Assembly: GCA_033297075.1 (NCBI GenBank)
Contig: MU858055.1
Location: forward strand, 124,001 to 188,000
DNA length: 64,000 bases
Direction: 5' to 3'
From: Rhypophila decipiens
Taxonomy: Eukaryota > Ascomycota > Sordariomycetes > Sordariales > Naviculisporaceae
Positions 52,365 to 64,000 of this stretch are shown here, piece after piece. Position 1 is the first letter of the stretch. Each line of letters opens with the position of its first letter. Made by a program: the position numbers and the translations under genes. The notes beneath the pieces are model-generated. The model saw only the letters and a list, made by a program, of their open reading frames with translations. It made no database searches and was not told where the DNA came from.

Positions 52365-53200
52365 ATGGCTCCTGAAAGACCTGAGGTTCCCTTTTGGGAC
52401 CGCAGCCTTCTGGAGTGGGTGTGGGTAGGAGCCGGCATACAAACCGGCATCTGTCACCTCCTTGTTCACGATGTAAGGCCTCGGTCCTCAACCTTGACTA
52501 ACTATCGGGAGAGAAAAGAAACAAGACGCACAGAAGAAAACAAAAATATCTGACCACCAGCTGGGTTGTCTTGACACGCAGATCGCATTCCGTCCATTCC
52601 CCAAGTCAGTAACAGACAACATCGCGGATATCCTCCAGGATGAGCTCGAAGCCAACGTAACCGTCAAGCACACCGAGCTTTGGTGTTTTGCGGTTGTGCA
52701 GGTCCGCATGGACGATGATATCGCCAAGATCAAAAGTATGTTCAATTTCGGTGAACGCCGTTCAGCCACTTGCCTCATATTTTACATCTCATCATACCGG
52801 CCCATGCAAGTCCTCTCAACAATGGGACGAAACCCTCACATCCCATGCTAAACACACAAACAAAATAGACTTCATCGAGGAGTACATCTACATGAAAGAT
52901 CGCATCTTCACGGTCGTGGACTGGAATACGACCCGTGGTACGCAGATTCCCATCGATCTCGCCACGCCGGGGACGATTTGGGACGCAGAACGACGATACT
53001 TTCTAGAAATACCAGCTTCGCAACAACCAACTGATGAAGGTTCCGGGAAGCCACAGCAAGAAGAACAGCGGTCAACTCGAGACTCTGATGAGGAGACTAC
53101 AATTGCTTCTTCGCCACCAACACTACGCCAGCTCTCTCTCTCTCCGGAACCCAAGGAACCCCATGAGTTTCGGGAGCCTCCCAGACCTCGGGGAGATTGA
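52365..53200 (+). CDS. Unidentified small protein (about 197 aa)
   Basis: I do not recognise the family. Proposed exons 52365-52472, 52582-52735 and 52869-53200 join in frame with GTAAGG/CGCAG and GTATGT/AATAG signals and a GACTAAC branch site. The product has an N-terminal segment (MAPERPEVPFWDRSLLEWVW) and an apparently folded middle (FRPFPKSVTDNIADILQDEL, HTELWCFAVVQVRMDDDIAKIK, FIEEYIYMKDRIFTVVDWN). A Gln/Glu/Ser/Pro-rich tail follows. The middle could be an alpha/beta domain of about 110 residues. The gene is convergent with the Yippee gene. The first exon is the least certain; an unseen upstream start is possible. Confidence 0.6.
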
Positions 53201-54086
53201 AGATAGATTCTAATCGAGGGCTTTTAGACTGAGTAGAATGAAAACTCGTGGGAGGATTTGAGCCATTTTTGTGTTATTGTTGAAGCATGGAATACCTGAG
53301 AGGAGGCGGATATAAAACATGTCGCTGGTAGAAACACATATTTTCTGTCGACACATAAAGGGCTGTTGATAAGTACTTTCAAGCATCGTCATCAGTTCCT
53401 CACTCTACTCTTCAGGGGCACTTCGAGAGACGGAAGTCAGGGCCAACAGCAGAGAGATAGGCCAAGATGACTTTGACAAAATCAACGGTCATAGTATGGA
53501 GATAATGGCGTTGTATGAGAGGGCGAAAATACAAAAGTAACCTCCCCAGCAGACAGGTGTTATATGAATCGATAGGTGGAATAGACCATGAGTTTGCCTC
53601 CCCTATCTCGAGTTGCTACCGCCCTGCCAGGTGATCAATCAAAAATAACCCCCACCAGCAGAAATAAAAGGAAAATACTCAAAAATCCTGGTCCTGTTTC
53701 CCAAACGCTGTAGTCACCAGTAAAAGAGATGTGTAAAACAAAAGAAAGAAAGCAAGAAAGAAAGCAATTAAGCCAACATACTAACAAACCCAACAGCGCA
53801 GATAACCCGTCCCGTGATGCCCTCCGTCTGTAACGCCCCGAGAAAGGAAACAAAGCCATTCGAAACGAAAAGGAATGACATTGAACAAGGAAGGCAAAGG
53901 GGCCGCTGGCCAACAAACGTAGAATCACCATACGCTGCATCCCTTGAGGTCCTCCTCCCGGTAGATGGATACAGAAATTCGAACTACGAGGGAAGCCGAT
54001 CGGCAGTGCCAAAGGGGAGAAGATCAACCAAGCCCGCGACCCGCCTCGGAGGTAGTTAGGTAGGTAGGTTTCAGCAGCCTGCCCTC
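53201..54086. other. Convergent non-coding region
   Basis: This lies between the small unidentified gene (+) and the Yippee gene (-). A 155-codon frame at 53635-54102 (-) is Phe/Leu/Ser-rich, has no domain and reads into the end of the Yippee gene in a different frame, so I rejected it. Confidence 0.55.
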
Positions 54087-54517
54087 TCAACTGACATTGC
54101 ACAACAACATAGCCTCGAGGATGAACTTGCCCTCTTTATACTTTTCGCTCGTCTCGTACGCCTTGTCGTACTTCCACCCCACTACCTTCTTGCACTCCCT
54201 GCAAGTGATGTCGCGCACAATGTGCCTTCCCGTGGTCATGTTACGCTCGTTGGGCTCGCCCGTCTCGACGTTGACTACCGTGTTGAAGAGGAATGCTTTT
54301 CCGTGTTGGCCTCGGAAGTTCTATTGCCCCCCAAAAAAAGAAAAGCAGGTTAGCTTTCGAGTAAATGGGGGGGGGGGTTTGGTTGATCATGGGGCGGGGC
54401 GAGGGAGGGAGAACTCACCCGGCTAATGATATCATCGTGGTTGGCTAGGTGCGTCTTGCAGTTGTTGCAGGCAAAGATCCTCGCACAGTTGAGGTATGTG
54501 TTGTATGCGAGACCCAT
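54087..54517 (-). CDS. Yippee-type zinc-binding protein
   Basis: This belongs to the Yippee family, small zinc-binding eukaryotic proteins of the cereblon/Mis18 fold with poorly defined roles in growth and division. Exons 54517-54419 and 54320-54087 give 110 residues. The diagnostic spacing is exact: Cys17-x2-Cys20, 52 residues, then Cys73-x2-Cys76, followed by GWKY. Also present are GKAFLFN and HIVRDITC. The start MGLAYNTYLNC is typical in length. The 98-nt intron contains a G10 run at 54367-54376. A 5' non-coding exon cannot be excluded. Confidence 0.95.
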
Positions 54518-56412
54518 CTTGTCTTTTGGCAGGTTGTTCCTGTTGCTAGTTCTCTCGCAGTTGTCAGGTGGTTGTAAGAACTTGGCTTTGTTCGTGTCGG
54601 TATTTCGAGCTCGAGCTGGTGGAAGGTAGCAGGCTGGCCGTTCGGACTCGGAGGAAATGTTACTATTGCTGTACTTGTATGCAGAGTCGGGGAATCGGCT
54701 CGGATGATTTTACAGTTCGGAGTCTCGTATAAAGTAAATCAACGGAGCGATAGAGCGACTGGTGGATACGACGGACGAAGACGAAGACGAAACGTGGAGG
54801 AGGTGCCTTACTGGCTCGCCTTCGCCCTGGCTTGATTCGATTTGGACACTTTGGTTGTGGAAAAGAGTAGCAGGTAGGCAGTAGAGGTCGATCGAAGGAA
54901 GGTGAAGTTTCCCCAACAAGGTCTTGTTTGTCTTCAATGCCAGTCCTTTGTGATGATGCGTTCCCCTTCCAGGTGTTCCAGCGTGAATCACCAGTTCCGC
55001 CGAGTTCCGGGAAGCTTGCGATGCCCAGTCCGAAGGGTTGCTACTAACTCGGCTCTTGCGATAGTTCAAAATATGTTTAGACTTTCCTCGGTGAGCAAAT
55101 AAGCGTTAATTCACTTGATATGCTGTTGTGTCAAACACGAGGCAGGTGCGTGGTAATGATGAGATGAGGTCGGCGGCTTTGGCGGGGTAACTCCGGATGA
55201 ACCCGTTGCGTACCGCTGATCAGCTCAGCTCACCCAGAAACTTAAGATAGGGTTTATGTTTCTTGCTAGACCAAAACTTCTCGCAATAATAAAGTAGTTC
55301 TCTTGACGGGCAGTACAGCTCGACTTGATGAAGAAAGTTGAAGTTACACTTTCCGGGTCGTGTAGGATGCTATGAAGGTGGGGGGTTAATATATCGCGAG
55401 CTTACACGTGTAAGTACTCCAGTCAATGTGACTGCTGACAGCTTTACCTCAGCTACATTTCAGTTGCATATCAGGCCGCGTGATCAGGTCCCAGCAGGCA
55501 GGTGATAAGCGGATCCGACAACAGGTACTGTACCAAAAGATACCGACGACCCGGAACCTTTAATCATCAGGCCCAACCAACCGGAGAAGTATCATATGTG
55601 ATATTTAGGACTTAAAACCTTGGTAGCTTTATCCGTACAATAAGTCGATGATACCTGTAGAGATTCTTCGAATACCTTAATACCTAAGTACCCACTAACA
55701 AGCTCGCTGCCTGGCCTGTATTCGGCTTGGTATAAATGACTTCTGCCTCGACAGTTCCCAGCAAGTTCCCTCCAGCCCGGGACATCAATCCACAAGCCAC
55801 TATATCATGACGAGCGATGCCAAGATCAATACCCATCATGTCAATCCGAGGTTCTGGAAAGAAATAAAACACCAAGACTCCGGTATAATGGTATGCTGAA
55901 GCCCATTAATCGCCAATACACAGATAAAAAACCACGGGTCATTTCATGGATCATTTCTTTATTCATTTCATGAGTTACCCACAAGTAAACTCATCATCAT
56001 GTCAGTACCTCTTGAGACTACCAAGACCTCAAGCTTCTTGACATCAGACAATACTTTTCCACCAATGCAGTACGTCCATCACCCTGTCCAGCATATCTCT
56101 CAGCGATATGGATAGCTCGGACATTTCCAAAAAAGATTCATGTACAATGAACAAGGCCCAGGTCCTTTTTATAAAACATCCATCTAAAACCAGCCATAAA
56201 AGGAATGAAAGAAGAGAAAGATCCAGTCACAGACCCCTTGATCAAGAAAGAAATGCATGGGGAAAAGAAAAGAAATATTTACCGACGAAGAGAAGAAAGA
56301 CAAACCAAGAAAATACACCAGATTGACTTGCTTCAGTCAAGTTGAAACCACCGCTCGCTTGCTATATACCAGAACCGGGCTTCAATCGTTTGAAATATTT
56401 CACAGCCGCCCC
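54518..56412. other. Non-coding region
   Basis: This holds the promoter of the Yippee gene and the 3' flank of the ferric-reductase gene. It contains several short frames without domain content. I see no RNA gene. Confidence 0.5.
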
Positions 56413-58262
56413 TTACCATGTAAAGGCCTCTTCAACAAAGTCGATACTTCCGTGGTATTGTCGGTTCCGGACCGCCCTCCGGACTTCGTCGCTTAGCGCA
56501 CCGGGGCCGCAAACCGAAACACCGAGAGTCCCCACCTGGTTCTCCATCTCCATGCCCAACAGGGTGTCGACATTCGGCCGTCCGGGGAACATCTGGACCG
56601 TCGCGCTTGGGCTGTGAATTTCCTTTGTTGACCGCGGCCGGCTGACAAAGAGCATAATCCTGAGCACCTCCCTCCTCTTCTCCATCGACAGAATCTCCGT
56701 CATCCATGGTCGGATCCATTCCAGGTGCTCAGGGCTCTGAATCACCCACACGAGGACGACTTTGCGGGTAGCTGCTGTACCGTTGCTGTATGCCACCACA
56801 AGGTCCCGCACGTGCGGCACAGCCTGGGTGATACCGACTCCGCCGGCAAAGAGCATGACGGTGCCATACGAGTGCATGTTATGCAACCCTCCGTAAGGAC
56901 CCTCCACCAAACACCTGGTCACCATCCTTCCGTCAACGCATGCGGCGGCCTTGTTGTATAAAGTGCCGGTGAAGCCCGTGCGGCCACGAATGATAAAAGA
57001 AACGGTAGTCTTTTGCTTGGTCAGCACGTCATGACGATCCATGGGGAGCTTTTCGCCGTCGAGGTGTTCCCCCTCGTCACTCCAGGCCACCGAAAACGGG
57101 TGCGACTGTAGGTAGCTGATAAAGGGGAAATAGAGATAGGCGTGTTGTCCAGGCTTGAAGTTCCACGGTCGCGCCATTGTTACGGTGACCCGGCATGACC
57201 CGCCAGGAAGAGCCTCCACCAAGGTCTTGGTGCCACCGGCTCCAAAGTTGCGGTATCCAACGAGGATGATGCGAATAGCGCGCTCGACCGCCCAGCCGAC
57301 GACTGCGATTTGCAACCACTTGAGTTGCGGGAGGTCCTTGAGGGCCAGATGATACCAAAGTCCTACGATGGACACGATCGCGAGGGCGATATGCAAGAGC
57401 TTGAAGATTTCGTAGAAAGCGTGACGGAAAATACTCGCAGCCTGGACTCCGATGGCGACAAACGCACAGGTTGCCTGTTATCATGTTAGAAACCGCCTTT
57501 GGTGGGAAGGCAGGTGGAGGAACTTACGATAAACCCCCAAAGCATATAAGGGACCGTGGTGGCAGTGGTGAAAGCGGCCGCCCAACTCTTGGTTTGAGCA
57601 TTGCCAGCCAAGAAGGCTAGTGTGTGAGCAAGAGCCTCAAGAATGACAATGCGGCCCAGCCATCTGTGAATCAGGTTGTAGGTGTCGAAGGAGATGCCAA
57701 GTAGGTAGATGAGGGGATTGTTTCGTCCAGCCAGGATAAACAACGGGATCATGTTGATGACAGAAAGGACGCCTGTACGGTTCCTGACAAGCCTAGCGAC
57801 CTGAGCGTACGGTAGCGAGTAGTCGATGGTAATGACGCAAAATGCGACATTCGCAGCGAAATAGGCCAAGAGGAAGACAAGTTGGAAGCGTGTTGGCAAA
57901 GTTCCAACATTGACAGCCGAGCTGAGTTGAAATTCACGGTTGTGTCGCTTGCCGAATATGGGCGCGTAGAGGACGTTCTTCTTGAACCAGGAGATCTTGG
58001 TCGATGGCGCTGCGAAGTACCGCTGTGAGTCGTTGGTGAGGCACGCCACCGTCCGAATGTATTTGATCAGGACCATGCTGAGCCTCCAAATCAGAAGAGC
58101 GGCCGAGATTCCACCCAGGATGACGACGAGATGCTTTGAGAGCATCTCATTAACCACATCGGCCTCAGTGCTGCCCGTAGGAGCTCCTCCTGGTGGGCCT
58201 CCTCCTCCTCCTCCTCCTTGCTGGGCCCCGGCGGTCGGGCTACCTCCTTCTTTCGGCGCCAT
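56413..58262 (-). CDS. Ferric-reductase-like flavocytochrome (FRE family)
   Basis: This is a plasma- or internal-membrane metalloreductase that moves electrons from NADPH through FAD and two b-hemes. Exons 58262-57528 and 57474-56413 give 598 residues, about the usual size. A Gly-rich disordered N-terminus precedes a first membrane span (about 43-65), and further spans follow. Heme-binding pairs are His199-x13-His213 and His273-x13-His287. The FAD domain shows PGQHAYLYFPF and HPFSVAWSD. The NADPH domain shows VEGPYGG, MLFAGGVGITQAVP and the C-terminal VCGPGALSDEVR. The C-terminus FVEEAFTW has the usual aromatic end. FRE versus NOX was decided by the absence of long NOX loops and by the plain FRE-like heme spacing. 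The intron falls in a membrane span (GFI|ATCAFV). Confidence 0.93.
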
Positions 58263-61200
58263 AGTGGTGATTCAAGGTCTTGAGTTCGTTCGGATAAAAA
58301 TGAGGGCGACAGTTCCTGCTGTCGTTGAGGGGTAAGTCGAAGTTTCCAGTCCTTCTCAAGTTCAATGTTAAGTCGTGAATTGTTGTTGATAAATGCTGAT
58401 GAAGATAAGCGCGACAATCCTCAGGTTAATTTCCCGAAATCCAGCACGGGATGCCGATCGTATTTGTGGTTCTAGTTGAGGGTCGGCAGAGACCAGATGT
58501 CGACTCCCTATACACTTGTCGCCTGATCGAGGTCCAAATTATTGACTCCTTGCGACGAAATCAATAAGTCCAGACTGAAGGGGTTGAGCTTTACGGCCGG
58601 GAGGGAGTCGAATGGTAAAATAAAGGGTGGTTAAGTATCGCCGTCGGTGGAAGGAAGGAGAGTCAAGGGGAAAAGCCCACAGACGGAATGATGCAAGGGA
58701 GAGTGTCTGCTACCGGTACCAGGTGGGCACGGGGAAAGAATATCAGGAAAGAAACGAATGACTGATGATCTGCCTCCGTAAATCCAAGGAGAGAAAGAGC
58801 CACGGACGGGAGTTGTGCTCAGAAAGAGAAACGGAAAAGGAAGGAGCGGGACGGTGACCCAGAGAAATGAAGAGAACGACGGTTGTTGCGATCCAGGAAA
58901 CACTGGGAGCAAGTGCGAATTGGGATTGGCAGGCAGGTGGAAATCTAACCCCTGCCCCTGCCCCCCGGTGTAAGTACGAGGCCGACGATACATAAATATT
59001 CGTGTATCAATACATTAATACGAGTGTAACGAGCAGTTTGCATTTCGTTTGGTGGCTTGTCCCGTCAATCATTTCATGGGCCAAGGTCCAACAGGATCTC
59101 GACCCTCTCTGAGAAGTGCTGTGCAGGCGATCTTTTCCAACTGCCAACCCACAACACGCCCTGGATTTCCATCCAAGTTGCCTCTTTCTTGTTAGACAAA
59201 CGCCACGTATGGATGCAGGTCTAGGCCTAAAACACTGTCACCCGATAAAAGTCTTTCTTACACATGTAATTGTCCGTTCGGTGGCTTTCTGTTCTGTTTG
59301 CCATTGCCCAGGTGCAGGTTCTTTTCCGATGTGAAAAAGGGGTTGGGGCGTAAAATCAGCGCATAACAATAGAACGGTGACAATTCTTGGAGGCGCACTC
59401 CCCTTTTCACCCCTGGAATGTTGATGACGGTGCCATCTTCGTACCATTACACATTCCAAATCCGTAGTTACGTGTAACCGTATTTTGAATCTGTCCTGCA
59501 TCATGCCACTCTGACCAAAAGGACTGCAGCCGCTGACCTTGAAATAAGTTATGGTGATGTTGAATGAGTGGTGAGGATTTGTCAATCCAAGCCACCAAAG
59601 AGGGAGCAACCCTACCCCTGAAGACTGTCGTTATCGTCAGTGTGGCTGATGGGTGACCGTCCACTGCACCTCCCCGTGTTGAGGTCGAGACCCTGGCCAC
59701 CAGGCGGGGAGCGACATCAGATGGTGTGTGCACGGAAGCCACAGCCGTGATTGGATGAACATCCCGCGAAGATGAAACGAGCTAGCTCCACCGTCTTGAC
59801 TGGGCCCATCCTAGCCGCGTATCGTCCAACGGGCGGGACAACTTCTACCGTCTCTGTTACGAACCTCGTCGCCCGAATTCATTCACTCGACAACAAGACC
59901 TGTGACCTGGTACCAGCATCCAATCCCCGAATTCCTGGCGCTGAGTGATTATATTGGATATAAAACCCATAAGACATGGCCTAGGTAATTTCGCCGCAGT
60001 TACCCGAATCGCCTCAATGTTTGTCTGCCTCCGGGAGCAAGGACCTCAGGTCAGAAATTCCGACAGTTCTGTCTACTTGGAACATGGCACCCGATCTAGA
60101 TCCTGTGGCTACGGGATACGACATGCACATCATATGAATCCGGGTGAAACCATGGACCCCTCAGCTATCTGCTGCTCGAACGACGTCGACATATGTATTT
60201 ACACCTCTGGACGTGCAGCTGCCACTTGGAACTTGGACCAACCGCACGTACACACCATCGGCTCTTCTTACCTTCTCCACGAGTTGAAACAGAGCCTCAT
60301 TTAGCCACTTATCGTCCCAAAACACCAATTGAGAGGATCGAGAGTTCATGATCAGAGTGTGGGAAAAACGGCGAGAGGGCTCAAGCGCATGCCTAACTCC
60401 GTTTGAGACAGTCACCCCAGCAGCAAGCCGCTTTTCTGCCAAATTGTTGGTGTTGAGAGATACGGATAGGCACCTGGCTATGATCAAGATTCTGATACAT
60501 ATGATTCCGTGTAAAGCTCTGTTCCGCATTTGTGTCTATCACGGCGGCGAGTGACATGGAAATATGCACGGCGGCGTGGTTCTTGGCTTCACAATATAGC
60601 ACCCAGATATTCAAGGACGGATATCAACACGTGAACCTACTGAGAGACCGTCGGGAAGGCGGTAAGTCAGCCATCATCGCCCACCGAGACTACCGGTATT
60701 TCCTGCTCGAATACGGCACGGACATGTGTGATTTTCCTTTCCTGGAAGCTTCCAACGGGCGGCATTGACCGATCGATACCCAGGAATCCGGGCGAAGGAT
60801 GATTTATGCGGGGAACAGCACGAGGCCTCGTTGCCTCTTCCTGGTGATCTTGAAACTTGAACGTCGGCATTGTCCAGATCTTCGTATGTTTTTCATGCCA
60901 AGCCTAGACTTGGAAGTTTGGAAGATGGGAAGCTGGATATTCATCAAATTGATGATCTGTGGTGTTTCATGATGAACTGCGCGTAGATTTCCAATATTCG
61001 CTTGTCTGGAAGTTGACATGCATGGATAGGTTATTTCAGGTTATCGGCCTTTCTACGGGATTCACGAAAAGGTCTCCAATATCACAATATTCCAAACCCT
61101 CTCAAACCAGAAGATGTCTGATACAATTCTGGTTTTATCTGGCCGATACCAATCTCGAGTATTTTTCGCTACAAGTCTAATCCAGGTCCTGTCAAATTAC

Positions 61201-62366
61201 GATTCCTCCTACCAAGACGGTGACTAGCTGCCTTGGTGCCGGGTGTGATTTATGCAAAAACACTCCACCTTCACCACTGTTACACGTCCCCCACATTTTG
61301 CTACCCTAATTATCGAAAGCTAGGTGTGTGCGAGATATGGGGGAAAACCAGGCAGGTTAAAGCGAGGACTGTTGAGAGTGTGTGGTGGGCCGGTATAATC
61401 GGGCCATACAAACCGATGTGGTAGTGGTGACCGTCTTCCCAGGTCTCGCCATCTTTTCAAAGCTCCTGTTTCTGATTTTGACAGGGCTCGTGGAGTCACT
61501 GGTCGACTGGAATGTACAGCCAACCACTCGCTACCCAATCAGTCAGTCAGGCTACACGGGCCATGATGGCATGTCTTGCCGATGGTGAATGACGATGACA
61601 TAGTTTTCAAACTTCGTATTGGGTATTGGACAGTAAGTCGAGATTCAGATGCTCTTATGCGTATCGTGCTGCACAAATTACAGCTATCCTTTCAAACCGT
61701 TTGGTGGATTCTTCAACTCGGTGAAAGAATGGAGTTGACAATGCAAGTATCTGCTCAGTTGTGGTAACTGGTAAAATGGGCTGATCTACAAGACTAACTA
61801 GCTGACAAACAAGTGTATGGTAACAGTAACCTCGCTTGCTTTGACCTTCTCCAGTACCGAGTTCCTGGTTTGGATGTGAGAGCTGCATTCTCAGCGGACG
61901 GCGTGACTGTACGGATATTGAGCTTTAATTCAGTAGACCTGAAGCCTCCTGTATCAGCTGGATGTCTGTATCCGGCCTAAAAATCATTATAGTTTTACAC
62001 GGAGATAGATATCAAGGTGGAAATAGGCTTAATGACTTTGACTTGGATCCGCTCAATCTCAAAACTGTCTACATAGGCAAAGATCGTCATCCGTCATTTG
62101 CTCCGAGCTCATATATAAATAGTTCAGACATGCCAGACTTCAAACAATATAAATGGCCGACAACAAGACATGATGGGTTGCACAGTCAGTCCGTACCTGG
62201 ATCAAACTACGTACATGGCGAGTGTGCTCGTCACACCACCATCTACCAACTTTTTTTTTGGGGGGGGGGGGGGGGGGGGGGGGGGCGAATATACCAAGAA
62301 ACACATCTAAAACACTTAAAAAAACAAAAAACTTGGGTATTAAAACAAAAACATNNNNNNNNNNCC

Positions 62367-62427
<61 letters not shown>

Positions 62428-63056
62428 CCCCGGCCCCGCCGCCGCCCCCCCCCCCCCCCCCCCCCCCCCCCCACAGGCTCATATCCCTAGAAACACTGAG
62501 AAGAGAGTTCACAAAAGATATATCGTGGGTCTTATCACATAATCATTAGAAATCCTGAGTGCTATAGCTACTAGTACAAAATAACACCAGCTGCCTGGTA
62601 CACACGAGACAGTGAGATACAAAAATTCTATCAATCGCCCGTAAATCCAATAATACACGGCCGTGACCCTTACCCATACACCGAAAAGAGCTAAACAGAT
62701 TGATATCCATAGCTCATGTATCCAACAGATATAGCCCATATACGTCCAATATCTCACTCCCAGGAATTTGCTTGTACCCTAGAGAAGGAGACAAAAAACA
62801 AGCCGGACTTTATGACGCCCGCATGTGGCAAAACAAGGCAAGGCGTGCCTCAAAACTCGGCACCGAATCAGCCAGATTCCCCAGCATCTTGAAACCCAAA
62901 TGACAGCCACCAGCAAAAAAGTCTCAGCGCCATATCCGCGGATCCAGCAATCTCCATGGACGGTCGGTAGAGCAGGGTATCTATCACAGATCCTACCAGT
63001 CATGACGACGGGTCCAGCCAAGGAGAACTAAAATATGTATGCGGATGATGAAAAGT
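58263..63056. other. 4.8 kb stretch with no supported gene
   Basis: Short frames on both strands lack domain content or splice-consistent extension. The second assembly gap and its homopolymers lie at 62251-62472. The 60000-62200 part is more AT-rich than the coding regions. I found no tRNA or mobile-element remnant. Confidence 0.45.
62251..62472. repeat. T/poly-G and poly-C tract with assembly gap (N at 62355-62364)
   Basis: The tract reads T9 then G26 (62251-62285), about 69 nt of A-rich sequence, ten N, then a C-rich tract to about 62472. The A-rich part is a noisy copy of the sequence right of the C tract, as at the first gap. Frames across it are artefacts. Confidence 0.9.
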
Positions 63057-64000
63057 TTAGCAAAAGCTCAACTCATCAGCATCGCTCGACTCATGGCCCA
63101 AGTCCCAAACTCGGCCTCCTCTGCCCCGGTTACTACCCATCTTTGAAGTAGCAGTGGCAGCAGCAGCAGTAGTAGTCTCGCCCATTTTCATCTCTGGTAA
63201 TGAGGATCGAGGACGACCACGTGGACGACCTTTTTTCTTCCCACTAGTAGCATCGGTGCCCGTAGATGACGAACTTTTCAAAACCACTGCAATATTTGAG
63301 CTTGAACTGGAACAGGAACTCGATGACGCCCCTGCCGCCGTGGTTGACTTAGCACCACTACTAGTCTTCCTCCTCGGCTGCAGACTAAGTAATGAAGTTC
63401 TCGACGAGCCGACTTTTCGTACTTTGCTGATGGTACCGCTTCCAATGCTACCGCCCGAGAGACGCTTTTTGGTCTCCTTATGTCTCTGAGGACGGGTTGG
63501 ACTTGGAGTGTCAATGCAGAGCTCGTCGTCTAACGTAGTTGTAGTTGTGGAGGTGGCCGACCAGATGGAATGGCGTTTCGGAGACTCGGAATATGACGAG
63601 GAAGGCGGTGAGGACGGTAGTTTCAGCTGCTGGGGCTGCGATGTCGATCTCCTCGGGCGGCGGAGGCGGTTTGAGCTGAAAAGGTTCGCTAGTGCTGGTG
63701 AGGGTGTCTCTAATTCATCTTCAGCACCTTCTGCGGAGGCCATCTCTTTCTCGTCCTCAACGAAGTCGCTATCCTCGTCAGAGTGGGGTATTGATTCCTG
63801 GTACTCAGGCTGGTTGACTAGGGTCTCATTTGTCTCCTCCTCCTCCTCCTCCAGCTCTTCGCTCTCCTCGGCCTGGTTTGTTACGTCCCCGCCATCTGAG
63901 ACCATCTCCTCAGCCACTGATTCAGCACGGCAAGTTCCCGACGCCTCATCCTCGTCGTCTGTCTCATCATGGACTTCTCGGTAATCGGGCGCCTTGTTCC
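63057..64000 (-). CDS. Acidic, disordered AT-hook protein, C-terminal part (5' end outside window)
   Basis: An open frame runs from the window edge to a stop at 63057 and gives about 313 residues. The N-terminal visible part is highly acidic (DETDDEDE, ELEEEEEETNE). It is followed by Ser/Thr/Pro-rich disordered sequence and a basic KKKGRPRGRPRSS element near residue 255 of the visible part, which is an AT-hook-like minor-groove binding motif (GRPRGRP). The C-terminus reads GRGGRVWDLGHESSDADELSFC. A nuclear, chromatin-associated role is inferred. The family is not recognised. A Met further in is not the start because the frame stays open upstream. Confidence 0.75.
   Translation of the reverse strand, partial: NKAPDYREVHDETDDEDEASGTCRAESVAEEMVSDGGDVTNQAEESEELEEEEEETNETLVNQPEYQESIPHSDEDSDFVEDEKEMASAEGAEDELETPSPALANLFSSNRLRRPRRSTSQPQQLKLPSSPPSSSYSESPKRHSIWSATSTTTTTLDDELCIDTPSPTRPQRHKETKKRLSGGSIGSGTISKVRKVGSSRTSLLSLQPRRKTSSGAKSTTAAGASSSSCSSSSSNIAVVLKSSSSTGTDATSGKKKGRPRGRPRSSLPEMKMGETTTAAAATATSKMGSNRGRGGRVWDLGHESSDADELSFC

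Noticed and set aside
61962..62549. 195-codon frame with poly-Pro across the second gap
   Set aside because: It is produced by the C homopolymer and N bases, with no coding character outside it.

Overview
This is nuclear DNA of a filamentous ascomycete, most likely a sordariomycete and plausibly of the order Sordariales. Reasons: protein-coding genes carry short introns (about 54-165 nt) with GTNNGT donors, CTRAC-type branch sites and YAG acceptors; the gene set is typical of these fungi (Zn2Cys6 regulator, DML1/Misato, fused MoaA-MoaC of the cnxABC/nit-7 type, alternative NADH dehydrogenase without a complex I operon, fungal long-chain alcohol oxidase); genes are single, on both strands, and separated by 0.3-9 kb of non-coding DNA. 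The order-level placement is an inference from protein resemblance, not a search.

Layout. 1-4400: 3' end of an unidentified gene (+), then CDC48/p97 (-). 6228-8614: a glycine/asparagine-rich single-pass membrane protein (-). 12240-14130: type II NADH dehydrogenase (+). 15199-17092: DML1/Misato (+). 17453-18602: an AhpC/TSA-like thioredoxin-fold protein (-) whose intron holds the first assembly gap. 19429-22221: Zn2Cys6 transcription factor (-). 22222-30823: an 8.6 kb stretch without a gene I can support. 30824-33441: long-chain fatty alcohol oxidase (-). 35766-37267: ELO-type fatty acid elongase (+), divergent from it. 39160-40047: FYVE zinc-finger protein (-). 42413-43210: SNARE YKT6 (+), with a GC-AG intron. 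46550-49004: molybdopterin precursor synthase with MoaA and MoaC domains (-). 50159-51830: WRAP73/WDR8-type WD40 protein (+). 52365-53200: unidentified small protein (+). 54087-54517: Yippee-type zinc protein (-). 56413-58262: ferric-reductase-like flavocytochrome (-). 58263-63056: no supported gene, second assembly gap. 63057-64000: 3' part of an acidic AT-hook protein (-).

How the genes relate. These are mostly independent housekeeping genes: protein quality control (CDC48), respiration and mitochondrial inheritance (NDH-2, DML1), lipid metabolism (alcohol oxidase, elongase), membrane traffic (FYVE, YKT6), molybdenum cofactor synthesis and metal/redox chemistry (ferric reductase, AhpC-like). 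Nothing looks like a secondary-metabolite cluster, mobile element, virus or defence island.

The most interesting items: (1) at the MoaA/MoaC junction, the terminal Gly-Gly codons and stop lie in a 7-bp hairpin and overlap an in-frame 5' splice site, which resembles the human MOCS1 arrangement; (2) both N gaps are flanked by a noisy duplicate of the same sequence, so they are assembly artefacts at G/C homopolymers; (3) a non-canonical GC-AG intron in YKT6; (4) a 54-nt frame-preserving intron exactly at a membrane segment; (5) three short telomere-like (AACCCT)n tracts in intergenic DNA. Exon boundaries below were read by eye from splice signals, frame and family conservation; none was confirmed by transcripts.
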